A DNA stretch of 61,585 nt from Novosphingobium sp. BW1. GTDB lineage: Bacteria > Pseudomonadota > Alphaproteobacteria > Sphingomonadales > Sphingomonadaceae. Below are positions 33,418 to 41,553 of this stretch, piece by piece. A program made the translations under genes and the position numbers. Each line of letters starts with the position of its first letter. Positions within the stretch are counted from its first letter, which is position 1. The DNA is taken from assembly GCF_008107685.1 (NCBI RefSeq), contig NZ_VIRF01000064.1, positions 1 through 61,585 of the forward strand. Reading direction: 5' to 3'. A model generated the notes under the pieces. That model was given only the letters and a program-made list of their open reading frames with translations. It was not told the origin of the DNA and did not search any database.

Positions 33418-34301
33418 TCGTTACATCGGCCCCCCGTCCGGCCCGCATCATCCGCGAAGTCTGGAAGCCGCTGGCGGTGCTGTTCGTGTGGGACGTGATC
33501 GTCACGTTCACGTACTATGTCCTGCCCTTCGACGCGCCCGAGCTGCCGGTGACGTTGTTCGGTTCCGCGCTCGCGCTGTTCCTGGGCTTTCGCAGCAATT
33601 CAGCCTACAATCGCTGGTGGGAAGGCCGCCAGCTGTGGGGCCTGATGATCAACGCGAGCCGCAACATCGCGCGCGCGTCCCGCAATTTCCTGCCCGATCC
33701 GGAAGGGGAGGACACCAAGCGGCGCATTGTTCTGCGCCAGATTGCCTATGTCCACGCGCTGCGCTGCCAGCTCAGGCGCCAGAAGCCCGACGATGAGGTC
33801 ATTCGCCTGCTGCCAAGGCATGAGGCGGACCTCGCCCTCCAGCGCACCAACGTCGCCAACGGCATTCTCGATGGCACCGGTCGGCGCATCGACGAGGCGC
33901 GCCGCAACGGCTGGATCGACACCATACAGCAGGCCCAGATGGAGGCCGTGCTGGTCGACATCGCCAATTCGCAAGGGGGCATGGAGCGCCTCAAGAACAC
34001 GCCGCTGCCCCACCAGTACCGCTGGCTGCCCACGGTCTTCACGCATATGTTCTGCGTGCTGCTTCCCATCGGGCTGGTCGAGACACTGCAGTTTGCAACG
34101 CCGCTCGGCTCGACGCTGGCGGGCGCTATGTTCCTCGCCGTCCTCACCATTGGCGATGAACTGGTCGACCCCTTTGCCAACGACGTCCACGACCTGCCGC
34201 TCAACCAGATGTGCCGTACGATCGAGATCGACCTACTGCAGTGCATCGGCGAAGCCGCGCCCGAGCCGCTCACGCCCGACAAGGACGGCGTGCTCTGGTA
34301 A
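33414..34301 (+). CDS. Bestrophin-family anion channel-like protein
   Basis: This 295-residue protein of the bestrophin/UPF0187 (YneE) family is expected to form pentameric inner-membrane ion channels. Signature segments are FRSNSAYNRWWEGRQLWG near the N-terminus, VFTHMFCVLLPIGLVE, and DPFANDVHDLPLNQMCRTIE near the end. It overlaps the small membrane protein gene upstream by 4 bp. Confidence 0.88.
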   Translation: MIVTSAPRPARIIREVWKPLAVLFVWDVIVTFTYYVLPFDAPELPVTLFGSALALFLGFRSNSAYNRWWEGRQLWGLMINASRNIARASRNFLPDPEGEDTKRRIVLRQIAYVHALRCQLRRQKPDDEVIRLLPRHEADLALQRTNVANGILDGTGRRIDEARRNGWIDTIQQAQMEAVLVDIANSQGGMERLKNTPLPHQYRWLPTVFTHMFCVLLPIGLVETLQFATPLGSTLAGAMFLAVLTIGDELVDPFANDVHDLPLNQMCRTIEIDLLQCIGEAAPEPLTPDKDGVLW

Positions 34302-34341
34302 GCGCTTGCCCTGCGCGGGACCTCGGCGCATAGGCTGGTCC

Positions 34342-34683
34342 ATGGCACGAGCAGATCGTCTTGAACGCATGGACCGCCGCCGCGAGGAGGCCGAAGATGA
34401 ATACACCGACGCGCTGATCAGTGCGCTTAAGGTGACCGCCGCTGGGCAGTGGGGGCTTTTCGGGCATACCCGCGACAAGACCCACGTGGCCAAGGCCAAG
34501 CCGCTCCTTGCCGAACTGGAGGACCTGGCCCACGAGATCGCAGACCTGCGCAAACGGCTCGACCTCGAACCTTTCGCGCTCCACGCCGAGTTCCTTGCCG
34601 CGCGCGGGCCGGTGAATTCCCACGCGGTGGGCGAGCCCAAGCAGGCGCAGGCCTGGCTCGCGCGGCTGGAACAGGATCAGTAA
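34342..34683 (+). CDS. Conserved hypothetical protein, alpha-helical
   Basis: This 113-residue hydrophilic protein begins MARADRLERMDRRREEAEDE and has a likely coiled-coil middle (LLAELEDLAHEIADLRKRL). There is no signal peptide or membrane helix. I cannot assign a function. It lies 40 bp after the bestrophin gene, and a copy of the 120-bp repeat (R2) follows 4 bp after its stop. Confidence 0.6.
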   Translation: MARADRLERMDRRREEAEDEYTDALISALKVTAAGQWGLFGHTRDKTHVAKAKPLLAELEDLAHEIADLRKRLDLEPFALHAEFLAARGPVNSHAVGEPKQAQAWLARLEQDQ

Positions 34684-34687
34684 GATA

Positions 34688-34807
34688 GATTCGAGGACCA
34701 TCGTCCTCGCGCTCCCTAACTCGTCGCGCCCAGCTCATGCGCGCATTGGCAGGGGAGCGAGGTGAGGCTGCCCATTATGGGGTCAAGGGACGATGAGCCC
34801 TTGAATC
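34688..34807 (-). repeat. 120-bp dispersed intergenic repeat, copy R2
   Basis: This is the inverted copy relative to R1 and R3. Read on the minus strand it starts GATTCAAGGGCTCATCGTCC and ends GACGATGGTCCTCGAATC. Both ends can fold into hairpins (CAAGGG-ATCGTCCCTTG and CGAGGACGATGGTCCTCG). It fills the gap between two convergent genes. Confidence 0.78.
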
Positions 34808-34820
34808 GGTTTGCCTATTT

Positions 34821-35705
34821 CTACCCCAGCTCGAACGTCGTGATCCCGTAGATCCGCTTCTCGTCGAGCTCTGGGGCTTGCCCCAGGTACATGCGGGCGC
34901 AGCCGAAGACCTCGCGCAGGCCGTGGCGTTTCACCAGCGCCATCGCACCTGGGTGCGTCTCGGGCACGTCGAGGGTGACGAGGCCGTCCTTGCCATGTGT
35001 AGCCAGCGCGCAGAAGAGCGCTTCGGCGGCCTCGTCGTCATCGGCGAAGAGCGGACCGATCTTGGTGCCCTCGCGGCAGGGGCGGATCGTGCCGAAGCCC
35101 GCCAGCTTTCTGTCTCGCACATAGCCGAGCGAAAGGGCACCCTCCTGCGCGATCCAGCGTTCCAGGAACGGCTCACGGGGGGCGGGAAAGCAGGTGCGGT
35201 CGTAGGCCGCGATCTCGGCGAAGGGAAGCTCGGACAGCGGGATCAGGGCGCTGTCGGCGCGCATTGCGGCCTCGGTTGTCGGCCAATCGGTCGGGATCGT
35301 GAACTGGAAGCGCAGGTCGCGGTGTGAAAAGACGAAGCCGCCCTTGGCGTAATAGTCCTGCATCGTGAAGACGCCGTCCATGCCGATGGGACGGCCGGGC
35401 TTCAGGCGCGAGAGCAGCATCTCGCGGCGGTTCTGCCACAGCCGGTCACCCAGGCCCTGTCCGCGCCAGTCGGGGCGCACGATGAAGAAGCCCATGAAGC
35501 CGAATTCGCCGCCATAGGAGGCGATGGTGCCCCCGCCGATCAGTTCGCCGTCCATATCGGCGGCGATGAAGGCGTTGGGCTCGGCCTCCCAGAACAGGTC
35601 GGCATCGTGCAGGCCCGGGTTCCAGCCTTCGTTCGCCGCCCATTCGACAAGGCGGTTGGCTTCGCGGCGGGTCATGGCGCGGATGGTGAGTTCGCTGAGC
35701 GTCAT
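34821..35705 (-). CDS. GNAT-family acetyltransferase (double-domain)
   Basis: This 294-residue protein has an N-terminal GNAT domain (FFIVRPDWRGQGLGDRLW is the acetyl-CoA binding motif A). A second C-terminal GNAT_C-type domain is seen in GYVRDRKLAGFGTIRPC and HPGAMALVKRHGLREV. The substrate is unknown. It is the last gene in the run after thrS, 110 bp from the spermidine-synthase-like gene. The ATG at 35705 was chosen over a longer basic extension. Confidence 0.8.
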   Translation of the reverse strand: MTLSELTIRAMTRREANRLVEWAANEGWNPGLHDADLFWEAEPNAFIAADMDGELIGGGTIASYGGEFGFMGFFIVRPDWRGQGLGDRLWQNRREMLLSRLKPGRPIGMDGVFTMQDYYAKGGFVFSHRDLRFQFTIPTDWPTTEAAMRADSALIPLSELPFAEIAAYDRTCFPAPREPFLERWIAQEGALSLGYVRDRKLAGFGTIRPCREGTKIGPLFADDDEAAEALFCALATHGKDGLVTLDVPETHPGAMALVKRHGLREVFGCARMYLGQAPELDEKRIYGITTFELG

Positions 35706-35815
35706 GCCGGGCAACCTAATGCGCCTGCGCCGATTTGCCAGCGATGTTGCATCCCGCGGGTGCAAGCCTTTCTATCGGCGCAATATCATCGCCCCGAAGA
35801 TGGCGAGATGCAGGG

Positions 35816-36490
35816 TTATTCGCGGATCGTGGCGAACCAGATCACGTGCTTGGGCCCCTTGCCGTTCGAGCGCGAGGCGACCTTGCGCTCCTCCACCGCG
35901 AAACCGGCACGTTCGAGGCGGCGGGTGAAGTCCGGATCGGGCCCTGCGGACCAGATCGCCAGCACGCCGTCGGGCGTCAGCGCGCGCTTGGCCGCGCGCA
36001 GGCCGGACTTGGAATAGAGAACGTTGTTGTCCTCGCGCACGAGGCCATCGGGGCCATTGTCGACATCGAGCAGGATGGCGTCGTAATCGCCTTCCGCGCC
36101 CGCGATGAAGGGGGCCACGTCGGAGAGGATGAGATTGACGCGCGGATCGTCCAGGCAACCCGCTTCCAGCTCCTTCATCGGGCCTTTCGCCCACTCGATG
36201 ATCTCGGGCACGATCTCGATCACGGTAGCCTTGCCGTTTTCGGGTAGGACCCGGAGCGCGGCGCGCAGGGTGAAACCCATGCCATAGCCGCCGATCAACA
36301 TGTGCGGGCGCTTGGCGTGCTTGATGCGCTCAAAGCTCATCGTCGCCAAGGCTTCTTCGGAGCCCCACTTGCGGGTGGACATGAGTTCATTATGGCCAAG
36401 GACGATCATGAAGTCCTTGTCGTGGCGGTAGAGTTCGAGCTTTTCGCCGTCCGGCACCCATGCCGTATCGAGGAGTTCGCGCTGGATCAT
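35816..36490 (-). CDS. Spermidine synthase-like methyltransferase-fold protein
   Basis: This 224-residue protein has the spermidine/spermine synthase Rossmann pattern: HMLIGGYGMGFTLRAAL, VIEIVPEIIEWAKGP, DDPRVNLILSDVAPF, and YDAILLDVDNGP. It is shorter than true SpeE, lacking the full N-terminal beta domain, and the amine-binding site is not clear. It may act on another substrate. It starts 3 bp after the GNAT stop. Confidence 0.78.
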   Translation of the reverse strand: MIQRELLDTAWVPDGEKLELYRHDKDFMIVLGHNELMSTRKWGSEEALATMSFERIKHAKRPHMLIGGYGMGFTLRAALRVLPENGKATVIEIVPEIIEWAKGPMKELEAGCLDDPRVNLILSDVAPFIAGAEGDYDAILLDVDNGPDGLVREDNNVLYSKSGLRAAKRALTPDGVLAIWSAGPDPDFTRRLERAGFAVEERKVASRSNGKGPKHVIWFATIRE

Positions 36491-36493
36491 GGT

Positions 36494-36928
36494 TCAGCCT
36501 TCATAGCACAGGTGGACGATGGGAAAGGGACGCCCCTCGGCGTCGGTCGGGGAGCGGCCGGTAGGTACAAAGCCACGGGAAAGGTAGAAGGGCAGGGCGT
36601 TGTCAGCCTGCTCGTTGGCATCGACGCGCGGTGCCGGGTGCAGTTCGAGCGCCTTGCCGACAAGCGCGGAGCCGAAACCCTGTCCGTGGACGTCGGGGTG
36701 GACGAAGAGCGCCTCGATCATGTCGCCGACGAAGACCAGGAATCCCTGGACTTCGCCGTCTGGGCCCTCGGCTACCCAGAGGGGCACCTGCGGCAGCATG
36801 GCCGCGACCTGGACCTCGATCCCGGCGCGTTGGTCCGGTGTCAGAAAGCCGTGCGTGGCCACGACGGCCGCGCGCCAGATCTCCAGCGCGCGGGCGACGT
36901 CGCGGGGTTCGCCCGGCCGGAGGATCAC
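36494..36928 (-). CDS. GNAT-family acetyltransferase
   Basis: This 144-residue GNAT protein begins (GTG) VILRPGEPRDVARALEIWRA, with the acetyl-CoA motif LFVHPDVHGQGFGSALV and the typical late segment NALPFYLSRGFVPTGRS. It resembles YjaB-type acetyltransferases. The GTG overlaps the thrS stop (GTGA), so it is translated directly after thrS. Confidence 0.83.
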   Translation of the reverse strand: MILRPGEPRDVARALEIWRAAVVATHGFLTPDQRAGIEVQVAAMLPQVPLWVAEGPDGEVQGFLVFVGDMIEALFVHPDVHGQGFGSALVGKALELHPAPRVDANEQADNALPFYLSRGFVPTGRSPTDAEGRPFPIVHLCYEG

Positions 36929-38922
36929 CGCAGGTCCGGGGCCGTGGCAGCCTCGCGCAGCATCGCGATGGCCTCGTCGAGCGGCATGACCTTCTGGTCC
37001 TTCTCGCCCAGCGTGCGGATTGCGACGGTGCCTTCCTCGGCCTCGCGCGCGCCCACGACGAGCAGGTGCGGGACCTTGGCAAGGCTGTGCTCGCGCACCT
37101 TGTAGTTGATCTTCTCGTTGCGCAGGTCCGATTCGACGCGGATACCTGCGGCCTTGAGCTTGGCGACGGCCTCCTTGGCGTAGTCGTCCGCATCCGAGAT
37201 GATCGTGGCGACCACAGTCTGCACGGGGGCGAGCCAGACCGGAAGGCGGCCCGCGAAGTGCTCGATCAGGATGCCGATGAAGCGCTCGTAGGAGCCGAAG
37301 ATCGCGCGGTGCAACATGACCGGGCGGTGCTTGGCACCGTCCTCGCCGATGTAGGCGGCATCCAGGCGCTCGGGCAGGACGCGGTCGGACTGGATCGTGC
37401 CGACCTGCCAGGTGCGTCCGATTGCGTCCGTCAGGTGCCATTCCAGCTTGGGCGCGTAGAAAGCGCCTTCGCCGGGCAGTTCCTCCCAGCCGTATTCCTC
37501 GGTGGCAAGGCCGGCCTCGATGACCGCGTTGCGCAGCTCGTCCTCGGCCTTGTCCCACATTTCCTCGGTGCCAAAGCGCTTTTCGGGGCGCAGGGCCAGC
37601 TTGATCGAGTAGGTGAAGCCGAAGTCCTTGTAGATCTTGTCGGCGAGTTCGCAGAAGGCGCGCACTTCGGCGACGATCTGGTCCTCGCGGCAGAAGATGT
37701 GCGCATCGTCCTGCGTGAACTGGCGCACACGCATCAGCCCGTGCAGCGCGCCGTGCGGCTCGTTGCGGTGGCAGCAGCCGTTCTCGTAAAGGCGGATCGG
37801 CAGTTCACGGTACGAGGTGATGCCCTGGCGGAAGATGAGAACGTGCGCGGGGCAGTTCATGGGCTTCAGCGCCATCCAGTCCGCATCGTCGGAAACGATC
37901 GGGCCTTCATCCTCGGTGTTGGGAGTCTCGTCGGGAATGACGAACATGTTTTCGCGGTACTTGCCCCAATGGCCGGACTGCTCCCACTGGCGCGCGTCCA
38001 TCACCTGCGGGGTCTTGACCTCCTGGTAGCCCGCGCCGTGGATGGCGCGGCGCATGTAGTCCTCCAGCGCGCGGTAGATGGTAAAGCCATTGGGGTGCCA
38101 GAACACCGAACCGTGGGCTTCCTGCTGGAGATGGAACAGGTCCATCTCGCCACCCAGCTTGCGGTGGTCGCGCTTGGCGGCCTCTTCGAGGCGCGTGAGG
38201 TGGGCGTTGAGCTGCTTCTTGTTGAGCCAGCCGGTGCCGTAGATGCGGGTCAGCTGGGCATTCTTCTGATCACCGCGCCAGTAGGCGCCGGCTACGCGCA
38301 TCAGCTTGAAGGCGGCCGGGTCGAGCTTGCCGGTGGAGGGCAGGTGCGGCCCGCGGCACATGTCGAGCCAGTCATCGCCGGACCAGTAGACCGTGAGGTC
38401 CTCGTTGCCCGGCAGCTCGGCTGCCCATTCCGCCTTGAAGGTCTCGCCTTCCGCCGTCCACTTGGCGATCAGCTGTTCGCGGCTCCAGACCTCGCGGCGC
38501 AGCGGCTTGTCGGCCTTGATGATCTCGCGCATCTTTTCCTCGATGGCGGGAAGATCGTCCATCGAGAAGGGCGCGCGGCCTTGCGGGGCCATTACGTCGT
38601 AGTAGAAGCCATCGTCGGTCGAGGGGCCGAAGGTGATCTGCGTGCCGGGCCAGAGCGCCTGCACCGCTTCGGCCAGCACGTGGGCGTAGTCGTGGCGGGC
38701 GAGATCGAGCGCGTCCGCCTCGTCCTTAGCGGTCACCAGCGCGAGCTGCGCATCGCCCTGGAAGGGGCGGGTAAGGTCGACCAGTTCCCCGTCGACACGG
38801 GCGGCGAGCGCCGCCTTCGCGAGGCCCGGACCGATGGCCGCGGCCACGTCGAGCGGAGTCGCACCTTCGGGCATCTCGCGCACGGAACCGTCGGGAAGGC
38901 TGATCTTGAACATCTCGGACAT
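36925..38922 (-). CDS. thrS: Threonyl-tRNA synthetase
   Basis: This 665-residue class II synthetase charges tRNA-Thr. It has an N-terminal TGS domain (about 1-62), an editing domain (HDYAHVLAEAVQALWPG and, further on, DMCRGPHLPSTG), a catalytic core with the zinc Cys in MNCPAHVLIF and RNEPHGALHGLMRVRQF, and a C-terminal anticodon domain. The start ATG at 38922 follows a GGAGCGAAAG site. A Thr-rich leader peptide lies 154 bp upstream, which predicts regulation by threonyl-tRNA charging. Confidence 0.97.
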   Translation of the reverse strand: MSEMFKISLPDGSVREMPEGATPLDVAAAIGPGLAKAALAARVDGELVDLTRPFQGDAQLALVTAKDEADALDLARHDYAHVLAEAVQALWPGTQITFGPSTDDGFYYDVMAPQGRAPFSMDDLPAIEEKMREIIKADKPLRREVWSREQLIAKWTAEGETFKAEWAAELPGNEDLTVYWSGDDWLDMCRGPHLPSTGKLDPAAFKLMRVAGAYWRGDQKNAQLTRIYGTGWLNKKQLNAHLTRLEEAAKRDHRKLGGEMDLFHLQQEAHGSVFWHPNGFTIYRALEDYMRRAIHGAGYQEVKTPQVMDARQWEQSGHWGKYRENMFVIPDETPNTEDEGPIVSDDADWMALKPMNCPAHVLIFRQGITSYRELPIRLYENGCCHRNEPHGALHGLMRVRQFTQDDAHIFCREDQIVAEVRAFCELADKIYKDFGFTYSIKLALRPEKRFGTEEMWDKAEDELRNAVIEAGLATEEYGWEELPGEGAFYAPKLEWHLTDAIGRTWQVGTIQSDRVLPERLDAAYIGEDGAKHRPVMLHRAIFGSYERFIGILIEHFAGRLPVWLAPVQTVVATIISDADDYAKEAVAKLKAAGIRVESDLRNEKINYKVREHSLAKVPHLLVVGAREAEEGTVAIRTLGEKDQKVMPLDEAIAMLREAATAPDLR

Positions 38923-39076
38923 CGAACTCGTCTTTCGCTCCTGGGCCGCGCGGGCGGTACCTTGGGCCTTTGGCACAAGCGCACGCCTCGCGGAAGGTCC
39001 GGCGTCGGCTATTTTGGCTTGGGATCGGGAGAATGACGCCACATCGCCCGAGCCCGGGCAACGGCGCTGCGTGGTC

Positions 39077-39148
39077 TCAGCCCACGACCTGCCGTGCCCG
39101 GGCGCGCCGGGGGGTGGTCGTCGTGGTCGTAGTTACACGCTTGGTCAT
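39077..39148 (-). CDS. Threonine-rich leader peptide upstream of thrS (putative attenuator)
   Basis: A 23-codon frame begins MTKRVTTTTTTTPRR, with eight Thr of 23 residues, seven in a row. TAGGAG lies eight bases before the ATG. It is too short to be a normal gene and lies 154 bp before thrS on the same strand. A hairpin (CGTGG / CCACG) spans its stop codon, and GC-rich hairpins follow. There is no clear U-run, so the mechanism may be Rho- or translation-based. Ribosome stalling at Thr codons when charged tRNA-Thr is low would raise thrS expression. Confidence 0.8.
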   Translation of the reverse strand: MTKRVTTTTTTTPRRARARQVVG

Positions 39149-39230
39149 CGCGGGCGCTCCTAGCAGGGAAGCGCGCGCGAGTCACGCCGCAGGGCACAGT
39201 GAAGGTGCGCGACAAGCCAGCCTGTCACTA

Positions 39231-39248
39231 TGTCAATGGTGCTTGACA
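39231..39248. promoter_or_regulatory. Inverted TTGACA pair in the divergent gap thrS leader / small membrane operon
   Basis: TGTCAA-TGGTGC-TTGACA forms a perfect 6-bp inverted repeat. Each arm reads as a -35 hexamer pointing to one of the two divergent units. Matching -10 boxes are weak on both sides. A dimeric repressor site is the alternative. Confidence 0.4.
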
Positions 39249-39303
39249 CGAATCGATAGGGTATGACAAACAAGCTTTACACAAAAGCAAGGGAGCTTGT
39301 CTT

Positions 39304-39471
39304 ATGTCCCGTAATGTCTCGCTGCTCTGGGGGAGTGCCGTGATCGGTGTGGCTCTTCTCAACATCGCCGATGTCCTGCCCGACTGGACCACGATCGCCG
39401 CGATCCTGACCATGCCCGCCATGGTGGCCCTGCGCATCCGCAAGGGCCGGGCGCAAGGAAACGGGTGCTGA
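39304..39471 (+). CDS. Small membrane protein (hypothetical)
   Basis: This 55-residue protein begins MSRNVSLLWGSAVIGVALLN and has one or two short hydrophobic segments and a basic tail (RIRKGRAQGNGC). AAGGGAG lies eight bases upstream. Its end overlaps the next gene. I do not recognise the family. It heads a small operon with a membrane protein and an XRE regulator. Confidence 0.6.
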   Translation: MSRNVSLLWGSAVIGVALLNIADVLPDWTTIAAILTMPAMVALRIRKGRAQGNGC

Positions 39472-39896
39472 GGGTGGGCCTCTCGAACACGAACCCGGCG
39501 TATCGCCGCTATCAGCGGCGCTTCATTCCGATCACGTTTGCCTACGTCGCGCTGATCGCGCTGGCGACCTGGGTGATCCCGGACGATGCCCCGGCCAGCG
39601 TGCTGACAGTGGGCGTCGCGATCCTGCCGGGGCTTGCCGTCCTTGGCTGGATCTGGGCCATGGGACGGCTGCTGGTCGAACTCCAGGACGAGTATCTGCG
39701 CATGCTGGAGGTGCGCAAGGTTCTGGTCGCGACCGCGCTGACGCTGGCGGTGTGCAGCGTCTGGGGCATTCTCGAACTCTATTCGCCCCAGGTGCCAAAG
39801 CTCCCGATCTTCTTCGTATTCCCGATGTGGTGCGCAGGGCTGGGGCTGGGACTGGTGGTCAACAAGCTCACGCTTGGCGATGCGGGGGGCGTGTGA
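39465..39896 (+). CDS. Four-helix membrane protein partnered with XRE regulator
   Basis: This 143-residue membrane protein has four predicted helices, including FAYVALIALATWVI, VLTVGVAILPGLAVLGWIWA, KVLVATALTLAVCSVWGIL and FFVFPMWCAGLGLGLVVN. It starts with GTG, overlapping the previous gene by 7 bp, after CAAGGAAAC. It immediately precedes and overlaps a small XRE regulator, a recurrent pairing in which the membrane protein may sense a signal. The function is unknown. Confidence 0.68.
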   Translation: MLRVGLSNTNPAYRRYQRRFIPITFAYVALIALATWVIPDDAPASVLTVGVAILPGLAVLGWIWAMGRLLVELQDEYLRMLEVRKVLVATALTLAVCSVWGILELYSPQVPKLPIFFVFPMWCAGLGLGLVVNKLTLGDAGGV

Positions 39897-40087
39897 AGAA
39901 CCGCCTGAAAGTCCTGCGCGCGGAACGTGGCTGGAGCCAGCAGGACCTGGCCGGAAAGCTCGAGGTTTCGCGCCAGAGCGTCAACGCCATCGAGACGGGG
40001 CGCTACGATCCCTCGCTGCCGCTGGCCTTTCGTATTGCCGAAGTATTCGAACTTGCGATAGAAGAGATATTCCTAAGAGGAGAGTAA
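39893..40087 (+). CDS. XRE-family helix-turn-helix regulator
   Basis: This 64-residue protein is almost entirely one HTH_3 domain: WSQQDLAGKLEVSRQSVNAIE followed by GRYDPSLPLAFRIAEVFEL and IEEIFL. It resembles the YgzD/YozG-type short regulators. The GTG start overlaps the preceding TGA (GTGA). It probably regulates its own operon. Confidence 0.88.
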   Translation: MKNRLKVLRAERGWSQQDLAGKLEVSRQSVNAIETGRYDPSLPLAFRIAEVFELAIEEIFLRGE

Positions 40088-40089
40088 CG

Positions 40090-40293
40090 ATGCCGCGCGC
40101 ATCCCGTCCCGTTCGCACACGACTGCTTATGCTGGCCGCTTCGCTGGCCCTGTTTGCAGGTCTGGGTGTACTTGCATTTGAGCGCTTGGGCACCGAAAGC
40201 GTGGCATCGGACATCACGGGCGCGCCGATCTACGCGATCACGCAGACGGGCAATCGCATCCTTGTCGAGGTGGTCAGTCCGATCCTCTACTGA
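40090..40293 (+). CDS. Small single-pass membrane or exported protein (hypothetical)
   Basis: This 67-residue protein has a basic start (MPRASRPVRTRLLM), a hydrophobic helix (LAASLALFAGLGVLAF) and a short outer part. GGAGAG lies a few bases upstream. It is the last gene of the small-membrane/XRE locus. Its end overlaps the convergent gene by 7 bp. The family is not recognised. Confidence 0.58.
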   Translation: MPRASRPVRTRLLMLAASLALFAGLGVLAFERLGTESVASDITGAPIYAITQTGNRILVEVVSPILY

Positions 40294-41333
40294 AGTCGCT
40301 TGGGGCGCCGCTCGGCGATCCGCCGCCAGCACCACATCGCAAATTCACCTGCGGGAAGGCACAGCAGGGTCAGGTCCGCCGCGAGTAGATCTGGCGCAGG
40401 GGCGAGCGCGGCGCCGAGAAGGACCGCATAGGGCAATATCCACCAGCCCCGGCCCCGGCGTTGCAGGAGCGCGACCACCAAGGCGCTCGCTGAAGCTGCA
40501 AGGATCAGTGTACACCAGGCAAGCTGAGCCGGACCCAACTGAGCGAAAACATCGCCCAGATTCACAGGGCTGGGCACGCGGGCGAGGAAGGCCTCCGGCT
40601 GGTCGAGGTAGCGCCAGGTCCATGGTGCCGTGGCGAGCAGCGCGATGCTGAGCACGATGGCGGCTTCGCCCAGTACGCCGCCAAATCGTTGCCACGTTAA
40701 GCGCGCGCGCAGCGCGTCGAGGATGAAGAGTAGCCAGGGCACGAGAAGACTCGCCGGCTCGGTGAGTGCTGCGAGTGCGAAGACGAGGCCCGCGCTCCCA
40801 AGCTGCCAGCGGCTCGTGCGCACGATCACCAGCCAGCACCCGGTCAGCACAAGCGCGGTGAGGAAGAGCCCGGGGCCCGCCAATGGAACCGAGGTTACGG
40901 CAAGCGGCGAGATCGCCAGCAGCAGAAGGCCGATGCGCGCCGCGGCCTCGTTTGCGAACAGGCGCCGCCCCAGCGCCAGCGTCAACGCGCCGATGGCGAG
41001 GGCATTGGCGAGATTGCACAGAGCCAGCGTCACCGCACTCGCCCCGAAGCGGGTATAGGCGAGCGAGAGCACCATGGGCCAACCGATCGGCGTGAATAGG
41101 GCCGGATCGCGGGGCGCGGCGAAATAGTCGCCACCCATCGCCAGCGCGAGGGCGGTATCGTGATGCCACTGCGCCTCGGGTGTGACAGCAATATCGAGGA
41201 ACAGCGCCGCGACCCGCACTCCGAAATAGAGCGCCCAGATCGCGAGCAGGACCGAGCGCTGCTGCGCGAACCATTCCAGGCGCCGCGCCATGCGCGTGGG
41301 CCGTGTGGGGAAGCGGATGATTTCGGCGCTCAT
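40287..41333 (-). CDS. Polytopic membrane protein, possibly glycosyltransferase family 39-like
   Basis: This 348-residue protein has about eight hydrophobic helices. The pattern DTALALAMGGDYFAAPRDPALFTPIGWP followed by long Leu/Ala helices resembles GT39/ArnT-type lipid-linked sugar transferases, but the acidic catalytic pair is not clear and the protein is short. The ATG at 41333 (MSAEIIRFPTRP) was chosen over a longer frame running through the R3 repeat. No sugar-pathway genes are adjacent. Confidence 0.55.
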   Translation of the reverse strand: MSAEIIRFPTRPTRMARRLEWFAQQRSVLLAIWALYFGVRVAALFLDIAVTPEAQWHHDTALALAMGGDYFAAPRDPALFTPIGWPMVLSLAYTRFGASAVTLALCNLANALAIGALTLALGRRLFANEAAARIGLLLLAISPLAVTSVPLAGPGLFLTALVLTGCWLVIVRTSRWQLGSAGLVFALAALTEPASLLVPWLLFILDALRARLTWQRFGGVLGEAAIVLSIALLATAPWTWRYLDQPEAFLARVPSPVNLGDVFAQLGPAQLAWCTLILAASASALVVALLQRRGRGWWILPYAVLLGAALAPAPDLLAADLTLLCLPAGEFAMWCWRRIAERRPKRLQ

Positions 41334-41392
41334 GGTGAATTTTCGTAGATGCGGCGGAGAAGGCGGGCAAGGGGCGTGAGGAGGAGAAATAA

Positions 41393-41512
41393 GATTCAAG
41401 GGGTTACTACCCGTTGGCCTCGGAATGGGGTGCTGCACCTTGCGCACGCCATCTTGGCTGAAGTGCGCGAGGTCGTCCGTTCGGGGAGCCCAAGAGCGAT
41501 GGCCCTCGGATC
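41393..41512 (+). repeat. 120-bp dispersed intergenic repeat, copy R3
   Basis: It starts GATTCAAGGGGTTACTACCC and ends GCGATGGCCCTCGGATC, with the block TCGGGGAGCCCAAGAGCGAT close to GGGGAGCCCCGAGGGCGAT of R1. It is the most diverged copy, and its left hairpin is poor. It lies in the divergent gap between the membrane protein and hydrolase genes. Confidence 0.7.
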
Positions 41513-41553
41513 TCACCTTGCCCTTCTCCACTCCAGCCCCCACCTTGCGCGCC

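Noticed and set aside
36631..39036. Plus-strand frame of 801 codons opposite thrS
   Set aside because: It is a shadow of a conserved synthetase with complete motifs.
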